From Zhongshania aliphaticivorans (GTDB lineage Bacteria > Pseudomonadota > Gammaproteobacteria > Pseudomonadales > Spongiibacteraceae), in NCBI RefSeq assembly GCF_902705855.1, contig NZ_CACSIJ010000001.1, positions 375,657-439,656 of the forward strand: DNA of 64,000 bases, given 5' to 3'. Shown piece by piece: positions 27,366 through 36,562 of this stretch (position 1 is the stretch's first letter; each line of letters begins with the position of its first letter). A program made the position numbers and the translations under genes. The notes under the pieces are model-generated. The model was given only the letters and a program-made list of their open reading frames with translations, had not been told where the DNA came from and did no database searches.

Positions 27366-27830
27366 ATGTCAGACGGCAATTGCCCCGTTTACTATTTATC
27401 TTGGGATGAGCTGCACCGTGACACCCGCGATTTAGCCCGTAAACTCACCACCCAATCGTGGAAAGGCATTATCAGCATTGCCCGTGGCGGCTTAGTGCCT
27501 GGTGCAATCCTAGCCAGAGAGTTGAATTTGCGGGTGGTTGATACCCTGTGTATCGCCAGCTACGACCACGACCAACAAGGAAAAATTAACATCCTTAAAA
27601 CCGTGGAAGGCGATGGCGACGGCTATCTACTTGTTGACGATTTAGTCGACACCGGCGGCACCGCAAAAATTGCTAAAGAATTGCTTCCCAAGGCCTGCTT
27701 TGTCACGATTTACGCCAAGCCTAAAGCAATGGCATTAGCAGAGCATTTTGTCAGAGAGTTTGCCCAAAATACCTGGATTCACTTCCCCTGGGATATTGAG
27801 CCCACTTATAGTCAACCGCTTGTACAATAA
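27366..27830 (+). CDS. gpt: xanthine(-guanine) phosphoribosyltransferase
   Basis: A 154-residue type I phosphoribosyltransferase. The PRPP-binding signature is LLVDDLVDTGGTA (about residues 88-100), with SIARGGLVPGAILARELNL and the YDHDQQGKINILK hood region as in Escherichia coli Gpt; the WIHFPWD end is also characteristic. It salvages xanthine and guanine into nucleotides. A GGAAGG ribosome site lies eight bases before the ATG. Confidence 0.95.
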   Translation: MSDGNCPVYYLSWDELHRDTRDLARKLTTQSWKGIISIARGGLVPGAILARELNLRVVDTLCIASYDHDQQGKINILKTVEGDGDGYLLVDDLVDTGGTAKIAKELLPKACFVTIYAKPKAMALAEHFVREFAQNTWIHFPWDIEPTYSQPLVQ

Positions 27831-27901
27831 GCCTTTTTTGATTCGCGGCGGCATTCACTATAGAATCCGTCACGTTTTGTGCAGCCCGTTCTGCAATTCA
27901 T

Positions 27902-27978
27902 GTCCCCGTGGCACAGCTGGATAGCGCGGCCCCCTCCTAAGGGGCAGGTCACAGGTTCGAATCCTGTCGGGGACACCA
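27902..27978 (+). tRNA. tRNA-Arg (anticodon CCU)
   Basis: A 77-base cloverleaf: acceptor GTCCCCG/CGGGGAC, D arm with AGCTGGATA, anticodon stem GCCCC/GGGGC around the loop CTCCTAA giving anticodon CCT (27936-27938), and a T arm with GGTTCGAATCC. Discriminator A and the 3' CCA are encoded. It reads the rare AGG codon. No integrase or attachment repeat is visible beside it. Confidence 0.96.
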
Positions 27979-28056
27979 TTTTCATCTAATACGGCACACA
28001 CTTCGCCGGCTAACCCACTTACAATTAAAATAACGGCACACTAGAGACTCCGCGCT

Positions 28057-29076
28057 ATGAGCAGCATTTCATCGATGCGCAACATTTCAGTTGGAAACTA
28101 TTTTATTCACGCTGTGCTGCGCAATGCAGAGGCCCACGGACTGAATAAAAACACGTTGCTGCACGCTGCAGGAATTTCGCCAGAACTATTAAGCCAACAC
28201 AATGCCCGTGTATCTGCGGTGAACTTTGGCCGCCTGCAATCTATTGTTATGCGAGAGATGAAAGACGAGTTTCTTGGCTACGGTTCTTCACGCTATGTGA
28301 TCGGCACATGGACAAATATGTGTTATTCGGTCATCCACTGCACCACCCTTGGCCACGCAATGGCAAGGTATTGTCGTTTTTACCAAATGTTTGAGTGGGG
28401 CCTGCAGCCGCGATTTGAAATCAACGGCGACGAAGCAAAATTCGTTATTGAGCACGGCAACACTGACCACCCTATCGGTGAGTATGGCTTTGAGCTCATT
28501 ATGTTTAATTTACATCGATTTAGTAGCTGGATGGTCCGGCGCCATCTGCCGCTTATTGCCGTTAATTTGGAGTACCCAGCCCCCGCTCACGCCCAAGAAT
28601 ACCGCCATCTATTTCTGGGGCAGGCAGTGTTTTTTAACAAACCCAGAACTGAAATTATTTTTCATCGCAGCTTAACTGAGCTGCCTTTAGAGCAAACCGA
28701 ACAATCGCTGCACCGCTTTTTACAACATCCCGCCTTGGTGATGTTGATTCAGCAATACAAAGAGAAAAGCTGGACAGACCAAGTGCGTATGATCGTCAAC
28801 AAGCACTTGATTGACACACCTGGAATAAATGAAATTGCCGAGCTGCTGCACTTGCATCCGCAAACATTGCGCCGGCGACTTGCGCAGGAAGGCACTACCT
28901 TTAACGAGGTAAAAACCCAGTGCCGCCACGACACCGCGCTATACCATCTTGGTCGCTCCAATCTCTCGATTGAAAGTATTTCGCAGCGCACGGGGTTTTC
29001 AGAATCTAGCGCATTCACCCGCGCATTTAAAAGCTGGACCGGGATGACGCCACAAGATTACCGCCGCCGTATGTGA
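28057..29076 (+). CDS. AraC-family transcriptional regulator, arabinose-binding-like N-terminal domain
   Basis: A 339-residue regulator of the same subfamily as that at 7676. Residues about 20-210 form the ligand domain; the C-terminal helix-turn-helix pair includes INEIAELLHLHPQTLRRRLAQEG and SIESISQRTGFSESSAFTRAFKSWTGMTPQDYRR. It is convergent with the SCP2-type thiolase homologue, a gene pairing that suggests, but does not show, regulation of acyl-CoA metabolism. Confidence 0.9.
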   Translation: MSSISSMRNISVGNYFIHAVLRNAEAHGLNKNTLLHAAGISPELLSQHNARVSAVNFGRLQSIVMREMKDEFLGYGSSRYVIGTWTNMCYSVIHCTTLGHAMARYCRFYQMFEWGLQPRFEINGDEAKFVIEHGNTDHPIGEYGFELIMFNLHRFSSWMVRRHLPLIAVNLEYPAPAHAQEYRHLFLGQAVFFNKPRTEIIFHRSLTELPLEQTEQSLHRFLQHPALVMLIQQYKEKSWTDQVRMIVNKHLIDTPGINEIAELLHLHPQTLRRRLAQEGTTFNEVKTQCRHDTALYHLGRSNLSIESISQRTGFSESSAFTRAFKSWTGMTPQDYRRRM

Positions 29077-29108
29077 CGCGCCTTATTCAAAATTAAAGCG
29101 CGTCACAT
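29071..29108. terminator. Hairpin between convergent genes
   Basis: Perfect 11-bp arms ATGTGACGCGC and GCGCGTCACAT enclose 16 AT-rich bases. The AraC stop codon lies in the left arm and the thiolase-like stop is 3 bases beyond the right arm. It probably ends both transcripts, although T-runs are short. Confidence 0.6.
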
Positions 29109-29111
29109 GCA

Positions 29112-30641
29112 TTAAACAAAGCGCACGATATTCTGTGGCGCCTTGTGAGTCACCTCAACACGCTTCCCTATCACCTCGTCATCACCCTGCAAAACTGCAA
29201 ACGCAACTTCGTCATCCGCAGCGGTATTTGCTAAGAAACGACGACCATCATCTAAGCGACCAATCACAATACCCAAACTCGGCTTGCCGCGCTTATAAAC
29301 CAGCGTATAGGTTTCAACAACACCCACCCCACTGGCTTCTTCTGCTAACTCGGCCACTGGCAGACAGTCGAATTTCGCCTGCAAACTAGAATCAGCATTT
29401 TTACAGGGTGTTTCTGGCGCCTGTGCAGAATATAAGCCCACCGATTGTTTTGACAGAAAACCGCCATTCGCCGTTACCAAACCATAGCTCGACGACGCCT
29501 CTCTAAGCTGGTCAGTCAAACTTGCAATAGCATGGGTGCTGTAGTTATTTCCTGCACCGCCGAAAAAGGGCAAACCACCAGTTACGGTTAAAGCCTCATC
29601 GGTATTCCAATCTAGGCCCATTGCCTCACACGCCGCCAAAACTGCAATAGGGAAACAACTATAAATATCCATTACATCAATATCTGCAATCGATTTTCCC
29701 GCAGCGCTTAATACGCTGTTTAAGGTCAATTTCATCGATTCGGAGACAGCCAAATCCGGACGCGAAGAAACAAAACCATCATCAACATCCGCATAGCTGT
29801 GCAAATAAATCCACTGCGACTCGGGAATACCCAATTCTTGCGCCTTGTCGACGGAACACATCAATAGCGCCGCGCCTTGATTCACCGCATCTTGGGCTAC
29901 CATCCACTTGGTATGCGGGTGCGCAACCCAGTAATTATCGTCAGAAACAGTATTCAAAAACTCAGCGCTTCGAGCTTGCGGAAACTGCGAATACGGATTG
30001 TTCGCTGCAATATCAGAAAATTTAGAAAATAAACGTGAAGCCAACTCACGATGCTCCGCAACACTTAGCTTGTGCCGCGCCCGCCAAGCGTGCTCAAGCA
30101 AGGGATAAACCTGTGTCGGGAAGGTAATACCATGTGCCACTTCGTGCTGTGTAAATAGCCAATGACAACCGCGATCATCCAAATCGCCGTCAACGGTTTC
30201 GCTCCAATCTAACACCAAGCCCGCTCGCCCGGCCTGCTTCATAATGCCGGTCGCTTCTGCACCAGCTATCAAACCTAAATTCATTTCGCCTGCAGCAATT
30301 TTCTCCGCAAACTCATTAACAAAGCGCTGTGGCGAATGGCCGCCTTCACGCCCATATATAGCACGCTGCGGATTGGCACCGATGCGCTTAGCTAGCGAAC
30401 GCGGAACATTATTACTGCCTCCAAAAGGCCCCTTACCACCAGGTACCGAATCAACAAAGCCGCGAACAAACGCAATGGTATCGATATGGGGAACGAGGTT
30501 CGTTTGTGCAGCCGCTGAATCAATCGCGACCTTAGTCGCCTTAGCAGCAATATCGAGAGGCGACATTGCCGTTTCTGCTGTTACTTCATCACGAAAAACG
30601 TATTGCCCAGACGCAACTAGGATGGGAGTTCTATTAGCCAC
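29112..30641 (-). CDS. thiolase-superfamily acetyl-CoA acetyltransferase homologue (SCP2-type)
   Basis: A 509-residue protein with the thiolase double fold, beginning at GTG with AAGGAAA ahead of it. Landmarks are the N-terminal TPILVASGQYVFRD, the loop around GREGGHSPQRFVNEFAEKI, DIYSCFPIAVLAACEAMG, and GGLPFFGGAGNNYSTHAIA, which carries the histidine of the second active-site loop. The usual nucleophilic cysteine near residue 90-100 is missing; GGHSPQ takes that place, as in the group of acetyl-CoA acetyltransferase-like proteins of mycobacteria and marine gammaproteobacteria. A C-terminal ~80-residue OB-like domain (TYTLVYKRGKPSLGIVIGRLDDGRRFLANT) follows. Activity as a true thiolase is uncertain. 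Confidence 0.8.
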   Translation of the reverse strand: MANRTPILVASGQYVFRDEVTAETAMSPLDIAAKATKVAIDSAAAQTNLVPHIDTIAFVRGFVDSVPGGKGPFGGSNNVPRSLAKRIGANPQRAIYGREGGHSPQRFVNEFAEKIAAGEMNLGLIAGAEATGIMKQAGRAGLVLDWSETVDGDLDDRGCHWLFTQHEVAHGITFPTQVYPLLEHAWRARHKLSVAEHRELASRLFSKFSDIAANNPYSQFPQARSAEFLNTVSDDNYWVAHPHTKWMVAQDAVNQGAALLMCSVDKAQELGIPESQWIYLHSYADVDDGFVSSRPDLAVSESMKLTLNSVLSAAGKSIADIDVMDIYSCFPIAVLAACEAMGLDWNTDEALTVTGGLPFFGGAGNNYSTHAIASLTDQLREASSSYGLVTANGGFLSKQSVGLYSAQAPETPCKNADSSLQAKFDCLPVAELAEEASGVGVVETYTLVYKRGKPSLGIVIGRLDDGRRFLANTAADDEVAFAVLQGDDEVIGKRVEVTHKAPQNIVRFV

Positions 30642-30956
30642 AAACTTTCCTTATTTACTGATATTTTTATGTAGTATAACTCGGCAGAAGCCAAATTGAA
30701 TTGACAGCAATGACGGAAACGCCGGAATTCTCGGTCGCCCCGAACTCGTCAGTTACTTATTTAGTTTCAGAAAAAATTAGGACGCCTTATTATCGCAACA
30801 AAATAAAGCAAGTAGAAAAGTCATGCACCGCACGCACTGTAAAACAGAAGCAGGTTTTACAGTAACTTGGGATATGCCTGAGTTATTGCAAAACCTGAAT
30901 TTGGAACGCCCACATTAGCGAGCTGCTATTAAATATAGATACTGCGGGAACCATAT
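30642..30956. other. Intergenic region with one inverted repeat
   Basis: A 315-base stretch upstream of the thiolase-like gene and downstream of a small secreted protein gene. A 49-codon frame begins at 30710 but has no supporting ribosome site or recognisable sequence. The notable feature is the hairpin at 30836-30863. Confidence 0.4.
30836..30863. repeat. Inverted repeat ACTGTAAAAC / GTTTTACAGT
   Basis: Perfect 10-bp arms around an 8-base spacer. It lies about 95 bases past the stop of the minus-strand secreted protein gene. It could be a transcript-end hairpin or an operator; there is no T-run. Confidence 0.5.
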
Positions 30957-31295
30957 TTACGGTTGTTGCACCTTCGCAACTCGCAATTCATCCCCTTGTG
31001 TCTTGGCTTGAAGTGACACAACTTCCCACGCACGACCATCAACATCACAGCTTACCTTAAACGAGTCTGCGTTGCGCGGCAGCACCTGCATCAAAAGACG
31101 TGGACTAACCTGATTTCCCATCGCCGCTTTAAATTTAACTCGCAAGGTTTGGTCTGCACTTCCATACTTGTGCTGAATTTCAGATTTACATAATTCCGAA
31201 GCACGACTCACATAATCTGCAGAGGCTTGCCCGGCGCTGATTGACAGCGCAGCAAACAACACCGCTGACAATATGCTGATATGACGATTCTTCAT
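30957..31295 (-). CDS. small secreted hypothetical protein 1
   Basis: A 112-residue protein with a clear signal peptide (MKNRHISILSAVLFAALSISAGQASA, cleavage about 26/27). The mature ~86 residues hold two cysteines, in SELCKSEI and KVSCDVDG, likely to form a disulfide, and appear mostly beta after an initial helix. The pattern helix-Cys, beta hairpins, Cys-x-(D/G)-(G/N)-x-x-(W/F) is also seen in the protein encoded at 31582. I do not recognise a named family. Confidence 0.7.
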   Translation of the reverse strand: MKNRHISILSAVLFAALSISAGQASADYVSRASELCKSEIQHKYGSADQTLRVKFKAAMGNQVSPRLLMQVLPRNADSFKVSCDVDGRAWEVVSLQAKTQGDELRVAKVQQP

Positions 31296-31581
31296 GACTT
31301 TCTCCTTCCCTAAGTTTCCAAATACCGCATCGCTTGAATTGAATTACTTGACTACGGAAGCAAGTCTACCCTCGACATAAATGCACATAAATACCAAAAA
31401 AATCACATTTATTGTGCAAAATTAATCACCATGAAAAATCTTGGCGGGAATGGCTGGTATCAATTCCAAGGAGGGTGGCGACAACATCGCCAGTCAAAGT
31501 TATTGCTAAATCGCACCACTGCTAAATACCGTAAATGGAGTCATCCCTTACTTAGCCGTTCAACATCAGCGCTATTTGAAT

Positions 31582-31947
31582 TTAAAATCCGCTATCAGCC
31601 ACTTGTTGAGATAGTGAATAAGAAGTGTTAAATGACCACGCACCCTCGACCACAGTGGCTACTGTAGCTTTAAAACCATTGCCATCACACATTGAACGAA
31701 AGGCCTTCGGCTCTTCCATATCAGGTGATTTATAGGTGACATTCATTAGGTAATGCTTACTACCGTCTTCTTGCCTAATAACACCCACCTCTTTATCAAA
31801 GGTAGTGTAGTGAGCCACACCCAGCTTATTGGTAATAATTTTTGCACATATAGCTAAAGCCGATTCATCTACCGATGCGCCACTATATGCCAACGGGGAA
31901 AGCGTCATTGCCGCCCCCCAAACACAAGCTAAGACTAGGTTTTTCAT
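31582..31947 (-). CDS. small secreted hypothetical protein 2
   Basis: A 121-residue protein from the ATG at 31947, the start that gives a clean signal peptide (MKNLVLACVWGAAMTLSPLAYSGA); an upstream in-frame start at 31980 would add 11 residues before it. The mature protein has cysteines in LAICAKII and RSMCDGNG, spaced like those of the protein encoded at 30957, and a similar order of predicted strands, so the two are probably distant paralogues. Neither has a known function. Confidence 0.65.
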   Translation of the reverse strand: MKNLVLACVWGAAMTLSPLAYSGASVDESALAICAKIITNKLGVAHYTTFDKEVGVIRQEDGSKHYLMNVTYKSPDMEEPKAFRSMCDGNGFKATVATVVEGAWSFNTSYSLSQQVADSGF

Positions 31948-32267
31948 AATATTTCTCCACTCCTTGGCACTGCTGAACACTACTTCGGCTTAATAAATAC
32001 GTTTGCCGCTAACAATTGCCGCCATTCAAGGCATAATTAGTGACTAAACTTTACCTGTTTTAAAAAAGGCTACAGTCACCCCAAACAAACAAAGCTGCTA
32101 ATTTCACCTTTGCGCAATTGCAGTAACAGCTTTGGAGGCAACATAAAGAAAACCGCGCTAGTACACATCACCAGTTCTGTTGAGTAATACAAAATTAATT
32201 CAATATAGAATGGGCTTGCCTAGCACCACCGGCGCACTACAGGAGTAATGAGTCATTAAACCAAGGG
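31948..32267. other. Intergenic region before the ComP-like kinase gene
   Basis: 320 bases with no clear gene, divergent between a small secreted protein gene and the kinase gene. I see no strong palindrome or terminator. Confidence 0.4.
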
Positions 32268-34484
32268 ATGAATCACGCCAAAATACCCAAACCAGCATGG
32301 ATGCCCCCCCAAACCACCCTGCTGCGCTACGGCATAATCACATTACTGACCTCTATCGCGATCATCACCTTGCTTTGCAATAATTACTGGTTGGGCGCTA
32401 GCTTTAAAAGTTACGACGATATTGACGGAATATTTGTCGCCACGATTCATGAAAATGGCCCAGCATTTGCCGCCAATCTCGCCATAAATGACCACATTAT
32501 CGCGGTAGAGTCTGCAAGCGGCAGCCCCTACACATTTTTAACTAGCGATACTGTGGTAGATCCAGGTTTATTAGCGACCTATAAGCAATACCGGCATTTC
32601 TTTGAACGGCAAGCTAAGCTGCAAGAGATTCAGGCGGGCGGTGAGCTGGTATTCACCTTAGCGAACGGAGATCAAGTCGTCGTCCAAACGCCGTCATTCC
32701 GTCCTATCAGCTCTTTACCTTGGACACTTTGGTACCAACTAATTTGCGCCGCGATCGCCCTCCTCGCCTGCGCCATAGTCAGTGCATTTCAACGCAAAAA
32801 TCCCGCCGCGTTTTATTATGGCTTTACCGGTATCGGCATCGCGATAGTTATCTATACAAATTGTTATTTTTCCGCCCGCGAACTGTCCTTCCCTAGCACT
32901 ACTTTTTATATCTTATCCAAAATTAACTGGTTGGGTGTTTGCACCTTAGGCTGGGGCTTGATCTGCACACTCTGGTACTACCCTCGGCGCCTAGCCAAGT
33001 TTCCGCTTGGGCCGGCAATGAGTGTAATGTTTACAAGCTGCCTGCTGTGGGACTGGCTAGAAATTCCCACGAGCTTAGAGATCGGCCAACGCATTCCGCT
33101 CTATCTAGGCTTTACCGCTGCCTTGATACTTGCTGGGATTCAATGGCATCGTCAATCAAGTGACCCTATAGCTCGCGCCGCGATGCGCTGGTTTTTTCTA
33201 TCGTGGTTTAGCGGCACCGGCGCCTTCCTATTTTTTGTGTTAATACCTATCACATTTAAAACCGACTGGGGAATCGATTATGTAAGTGCCACCGGCTTAT
33301 TACCCTTGTTACAAATTGGTATCGCACTCGGTATTTTGCGCTATCGACTCTTCGACCTAGACCGCTGGGCAATGCGCATTTGGCTCTGGTTTCTCGGCGG
33401 TTCGCTAGTAATTTTAATGGACGCCATATTAGTCTATTGGCTGAATATTAACGCCTCAATATCCTTAACCTTTGCCTTAGTATGCGTCGGATGGCTGTAT
33501 TTTCCACTGCGACAATTTTTGTGGCACCGAATGGGGTGGAACCCTTTAAAAATCAATTTCCAAACCGTATTTCCAAACCTTCTGAAGTCTGTGCTCAACG
33601 TAGAGAGCCAAGAAGGCATAGGATCGCGCTGGCGCTCACTACTAAAGGATTTGTATCACCCGCTTTCAATCACCGAATTAGCAGAAGACCCTCCAGAAAT
33701 CCAAAGAACCGAATACGGCTTAAGTATACTGATACCTGCTTTTCCAGGCGCACCGCCACTCAAGCTATCTGGAGCCAATCGCGGCGGCAGATTAATGGGG
33801 CCGGAAGACGAGCAGTTTATCGCCTCACTTTGGCAGCTTCACAACGGCGCGCAGGTGTTTCGCCAAGCATTTGAGCGAGGCGTTGCAAGGGAGCGCGAGC
33901 GCGTTGCCCGCGATCTGCATGACGACATCGCAAGTGATCTTCTCGGGCTAATATATTCAGCGCCAGATAATGAATCTCGACAGCGGGCGCAAAATGCATT
34001 TCAAGATCTAAGGGTCATTATCCAAGGAATGGAAAGTGACCACTTGCCCCTACTCTCAAATATCCAAGGCTGGTACATCGACACCGAGGAGCGATGTCGC
34101 GCGGCAAATATTACCTTGCATTGGCAACAAGCTGAGGAAATGGATCTCCACTTGCCATCGCGCCGAATTGTGAATTTACGCAGAGCTTTTCGAGAGGCTA
34201 TTAGCAATGTGATAAAGCACAGCCAAGCCAGCGAGATGAACATATCTATACGTCGGATTAAAAATTATTCCACAAATCTGCTAATGATCGTCATCAAGGA
34301 CAACGGCATTGGCATGGATGAAACTTCAAACAATGGCCGAGGTATTCGCAATATCTCAAACCGCCTAGAGGAATTAGGCGGCTGTGCGAAATGGTCAGTA
34401 GCAAACCAGCTCGTGGGAACCGAGCTTATATTGGAAGTACCACTTGGGATAGAGGTAGGTCGCAATGATTCTCAACATACATAA
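32268..34484 (+). CDS. NarL-type sensor histidine kinase with PDZ-like periplasmic region and polytopic membrane domain
   Basis: A 738-residue sensor. A first membrane helix (about 19-41) is followed by ~110 periplasmic residues that begin GIFVATIHENGPAFAANLAINDHIIAVES, a PDZ-like ligand-binding pattern. About eight membrane helices (150-420) follow, ending in the ILRYRLFDLDR segment common to ComP-like sensors. The cytoplasmic part has the HisKA_3 site with His551 in RERVARDLHDDIASDLLG and an HATPase domain with REAISNVIKHSQAS, DNGIGMD and GRGIRNISNR. This plan is close to ComP of Bacillus quorum sensing, whose signal is a peptide; the signal here is unknown. The partner regulator starts 14 bases downstream. 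Confidence 0.88.
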   Translation: MNHAKIPKPAWMPPQTTLLRYGIITLLTSIAIITLLCNNYWLGASFKSYDDIDGIFVATIHENGPAFAANLAINDHIIAVESASGSPYTFLTSDTVVDPGLLATYKQYRHFFERQAKLQEIQAGGELVFTLANGDQVVVQTPSFRPISSLPWTLWYQLICAAIALLACAIVSAFQRKNPAAFYYGFTGIGIAIVIYTNCYFSARELSFPSTTFYILSKINWLGVCTLGWGLICTLWYYPRRLAKFPLGPAMSVMFTSCLLWDWLEIPTSLEIGQRIPLYLGFTAALILAGIQWHRQSSDPIARAAMRWFFLSWFSGTGAFLFFVLIPITFKTDWGIDYVSATGLLPLLQIGIALGILRYRLFDLDRWAMRIWLWFLGGSLVILMDAILVYWLNINASISLTFALVCVGWLYFPLRQFLWHRMGWNPLKINFQTVFPNLLKSVLNVESQEGIGSRWRSLLKDLYHPLSITELAEDPPEIQRTEYGLSILIPAFPGAPPLKLSGANRGGRLMGPEDEQFIASLWQLHNGAQVFRQAFERGVARERERVARDLHDDIASDLLGLIYSAPDNESRQRAQNAFQDLRVIIQGMESDHLPLLSNIQGWYIDTEERCRAANITLHWQQAEEMDLHLPSRRIVNLRRAFREAISNVIKHSQASEMNISIRRIKNYSTNLLMIVIKDNGIGMDETSNNGRGIRNISNRLEELGGCAKWSVANQLVGTELILEVPLGIEVGRNDSQHT

Positions 34485-34498
34485 CAATAGGTTCACTT

Positions 34499-35146
34499 AT
34501 GACTGATGAGCGAATAAGCACTGCCTTCATTTTGGAAGATTTTATCGAGGCTCAGCAATGGTTAGTTGGTGCACTTGAAATAGCATTTCCTGGTATCACG
34601 ATCGAGCTTGCCGACAGCATTCAATCTGCCAAAAAAGTGCTTACAAACACGAAGATCGCCGACATTAATCTGATCGATCTAAAACTGCCGGATGGCAGCG
34701 GCTTGGAAATATTGCGGGATATAAAACAGCGTCGCCGTAGCGCCCGCTGTGTAATAACAACCATATATGATGATGACAAGCACCTATTCCCTGCCCTTGC
34801 AGCCGGCGCCGACGGCTATTTATTAAAGGACCAAGACCAGCAATTACTCGCAGATGAAATACAGCGAATACGACAGAACCAACCACCCTTGTCACCAATG
34901 ATCGCGAAAAAAATAATAGGGTCTTTTGCCAGAGAAACAACACTCACTTTAGATGAATCTTTAACTCCTCGCCAACTCGAAGTGCTCAGAATGATCGTAC
35001 AGGGAGATAGTATTCAAAATGTCGCCAATAAATTGAATATCAGCTATCACACTGCCGCCTCCCACGTTCGCGGCATATATGAAAAATTAGGGGTTAGCAA
35101 TCGCGCAGAAGTCGCAGCCAAAGCTTTCGACCTTGGCCTAAGCTAG
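34499..35146 (+). CDS. LuxR/NarL-family response regulator
   Basis: A 215-residue regulator. The receiver domain has the phosphoacceptor Asp60 (LIDLKLPDGSG) and a lysine in LLKDQD; the acidic pair at the N-terminus is Glu13-Asp14 (ILEDF). Residues about 153-215 are the LuxR helix-turn-helix (TPRQLEVLRMIVQGDSIQNVANKLNISYHTAASHVRGIYEKLGV). It is cotranscribed with the ComP-like kinase. No candidate target promoter can be named. Confidence 0.93.
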   Translation: MTDERISTAFILEDFIEAQQWLVGALEIAFPGITIELADSIQSAKKVLTNTKIADINLIDLKLPDGSGLEILRDIKQRRRSARCVITTIYDDDKHLFPALAAGADGYLLKDQDQQLLADEIQRIRQNQPPLSPMIAKKIIGSFARETTLTLDESLTPRQLEVLRMIVQGDSIQNVANKLNISYHTAASHVRGIYEKLGVSNRAEVAAKAFDLGLS

Positions 35147-35451
35147 CCCTGCTAAGCGCATTTAGACTTCACAACAGTAATAGACAATACAACTCAACAC
35201 TAATACTCAATAATTTACATACATCGTGCTACGGATGACAAATAAACTGGCATTTGGGTAAGTATTATAATTGTAAACGTATTAATACAAGCATTAGGCT
35301 CACTAGCTGTATAAAACATGAAATTATTGCAGCGCACCATCTAAATCTTATGAATGATACAATTAGAAACGACCAACAATCCCCGACCACCACATTACTA
35401 CGACAATTAAGAATTAATATTTCGTCCGGCTGACCCAAAAACCGAACACGG
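35147..35451. other. AT-rich intergenic region
   Basis: 305 AT-rich bases between convergently oriented genes. I see no gene, RNA or terminator with a T-run. Confidence 0.4.
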
Positions 35452-36180
35452 CTACTTTCTTATCGCAAAGTGTAATTCGCTGTTATTCGTAGAGTCGAAA
35501 TAAATCAATTCACCACCGCTACGCGCTACCACAAAGGCAATCACCGCCATCACGTTTGTTTCGTCATAGACGTAGATATGGTGATGGCCGTCAGCGTCTT
35601 CAAAAGCTTGGAGGATGTCTGCCTCCGTGTGATTATCGTAAACCTCATGGTTTTCAGTATTGAGGTATACATCGCGGTACTCATCCAAGGTATAAGCCCA
35701 GCGGTCATTCACATACTTATCAATTAATACTTCTGACGGGGTAAGCGCCCTTTTCCTGTCGTAGGTATATTTCTTATTCGGAATAATCGTGTACACAATG
35801 CCACCAGGCCTTAACACCCTTAAATAATCCATTAGAGCCGCAATTGGATTGGAGGAATGCTCCAGCGAATGAGATGAAAAGACGGTATCTACACTAGCGG
35901 ATGCTAGGCTAGCCAATGGTGGTTCGTTCGCGCCGAACACAATATCAACATCGACAAATCCTTCCTTGCGCTTGTGGTAGCCGAAATAGCCTATTTTTTC
36001 CAACGCACTTTTGGTCTGCTCTTTTGTTCCCACATCTGCATATCTAATCGACGTCGCCTTTGGAAAAAACGCTGGCGCCGACAGTGCACCAACCTCTATG
36101 CACTCCCCCTTACACAGCTTCGCGATGGTTTTATTAGGCTGAACTCGAATACCAAGCAGACCTCGTAACCATTTTTTCAT
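35452..36180 (-). CDS. SAM-dependent class I methyltransferase (type 11-like)
   Basis: A 242-residue protein. The SAM-binding motif I is IEVGALSAPAFFPKAT (about residues 28-43), the acidic residue at the end of strand 2 lies in RYADVG, and motif IV/VI is FSSHSLEHSSNPIAALMDYLRVLRPGGIVYTIIPN. The later region (TPSEVLIDKYVNDRW, LNTENHEVYDNHTEADIL) resembles methyltransferases encoded in polysaccharide gene clusters, but it stands alone here. The substrate is unknown. Confidence 0.82.
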   Translation of the reverse strand: MKKWLRGLLGIRVQPNKTIAKLCKGECIEVGALSAPAFFPKATSIRYADVGTKEQTKSALEKIGYFGYHKRKEGFVDVDIVFGANEPPLASLASASVDTVFSSHSLEHSSNPIAALMDYLRVLRPGGIVYTIIPNKKYTYDRKRALTPSEVLIDKYVNDRWAYTLDEYRDVYLNTENHEVYDNHTEADILQAFEDADGHHHIYVYDETNVMAVIAFVVARSGGELIYFDSTNNSELHFAIRK

Positions 36181-36562
36181 TTCTGTCTTCTACCCTATCT
36201 AATACCCCCGCAGGGGATCAATCTCTTGGCCAAGCACAAAGACATTTTTAACGCCCCAGCCTGTACACAAGCGACTATTGCAAAAAAATCATTTAAGCCT
36301 TAGATGTAGAGAAACCACTTTTAAACGACTATAAGATTACGCGACTCACCAAGCACAAGGCATATTACCCCTTCACAACTATGTTCTCGCTAGCAGCCTC
36401 AAAATCGTTATTATCTTAGCGTAGCCTAACTATGAGTCTACCCACAATTTCAGTAGTTCATGCCGGCCGAGCGATCCTTATCACCACAAAAAGAAAACTC
36501 AAAGAAGCCATATACGGAGGCTACACGCGAGCACGCAGCCTCCAACATCAAGCGCCTTGCAA
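36181..36562. other. Intergenic region between guaA and the methyltransferase gene
   Basis: 382 bases without a plausible gene. Near guaA a hairpin with arms GGAGGCT and AGCCTCC (36516-36543) may end the guaBA transcript, though no T-run follows. Confidence 0.45.

Noticed and set aside
27902-27978. tRNA-Arg as a possible integration site
   Set aside because: No integrase, no repeat of the tRNA 3' end downstream and flanking genes are ordinary.
31431-31631. 66-codon plus-strand frame beginning MKNLGGNGW
   Set aside because: Overlaps the end of the minus-strand secreted protein gene, has no signal or domain, and composition does not look coding.
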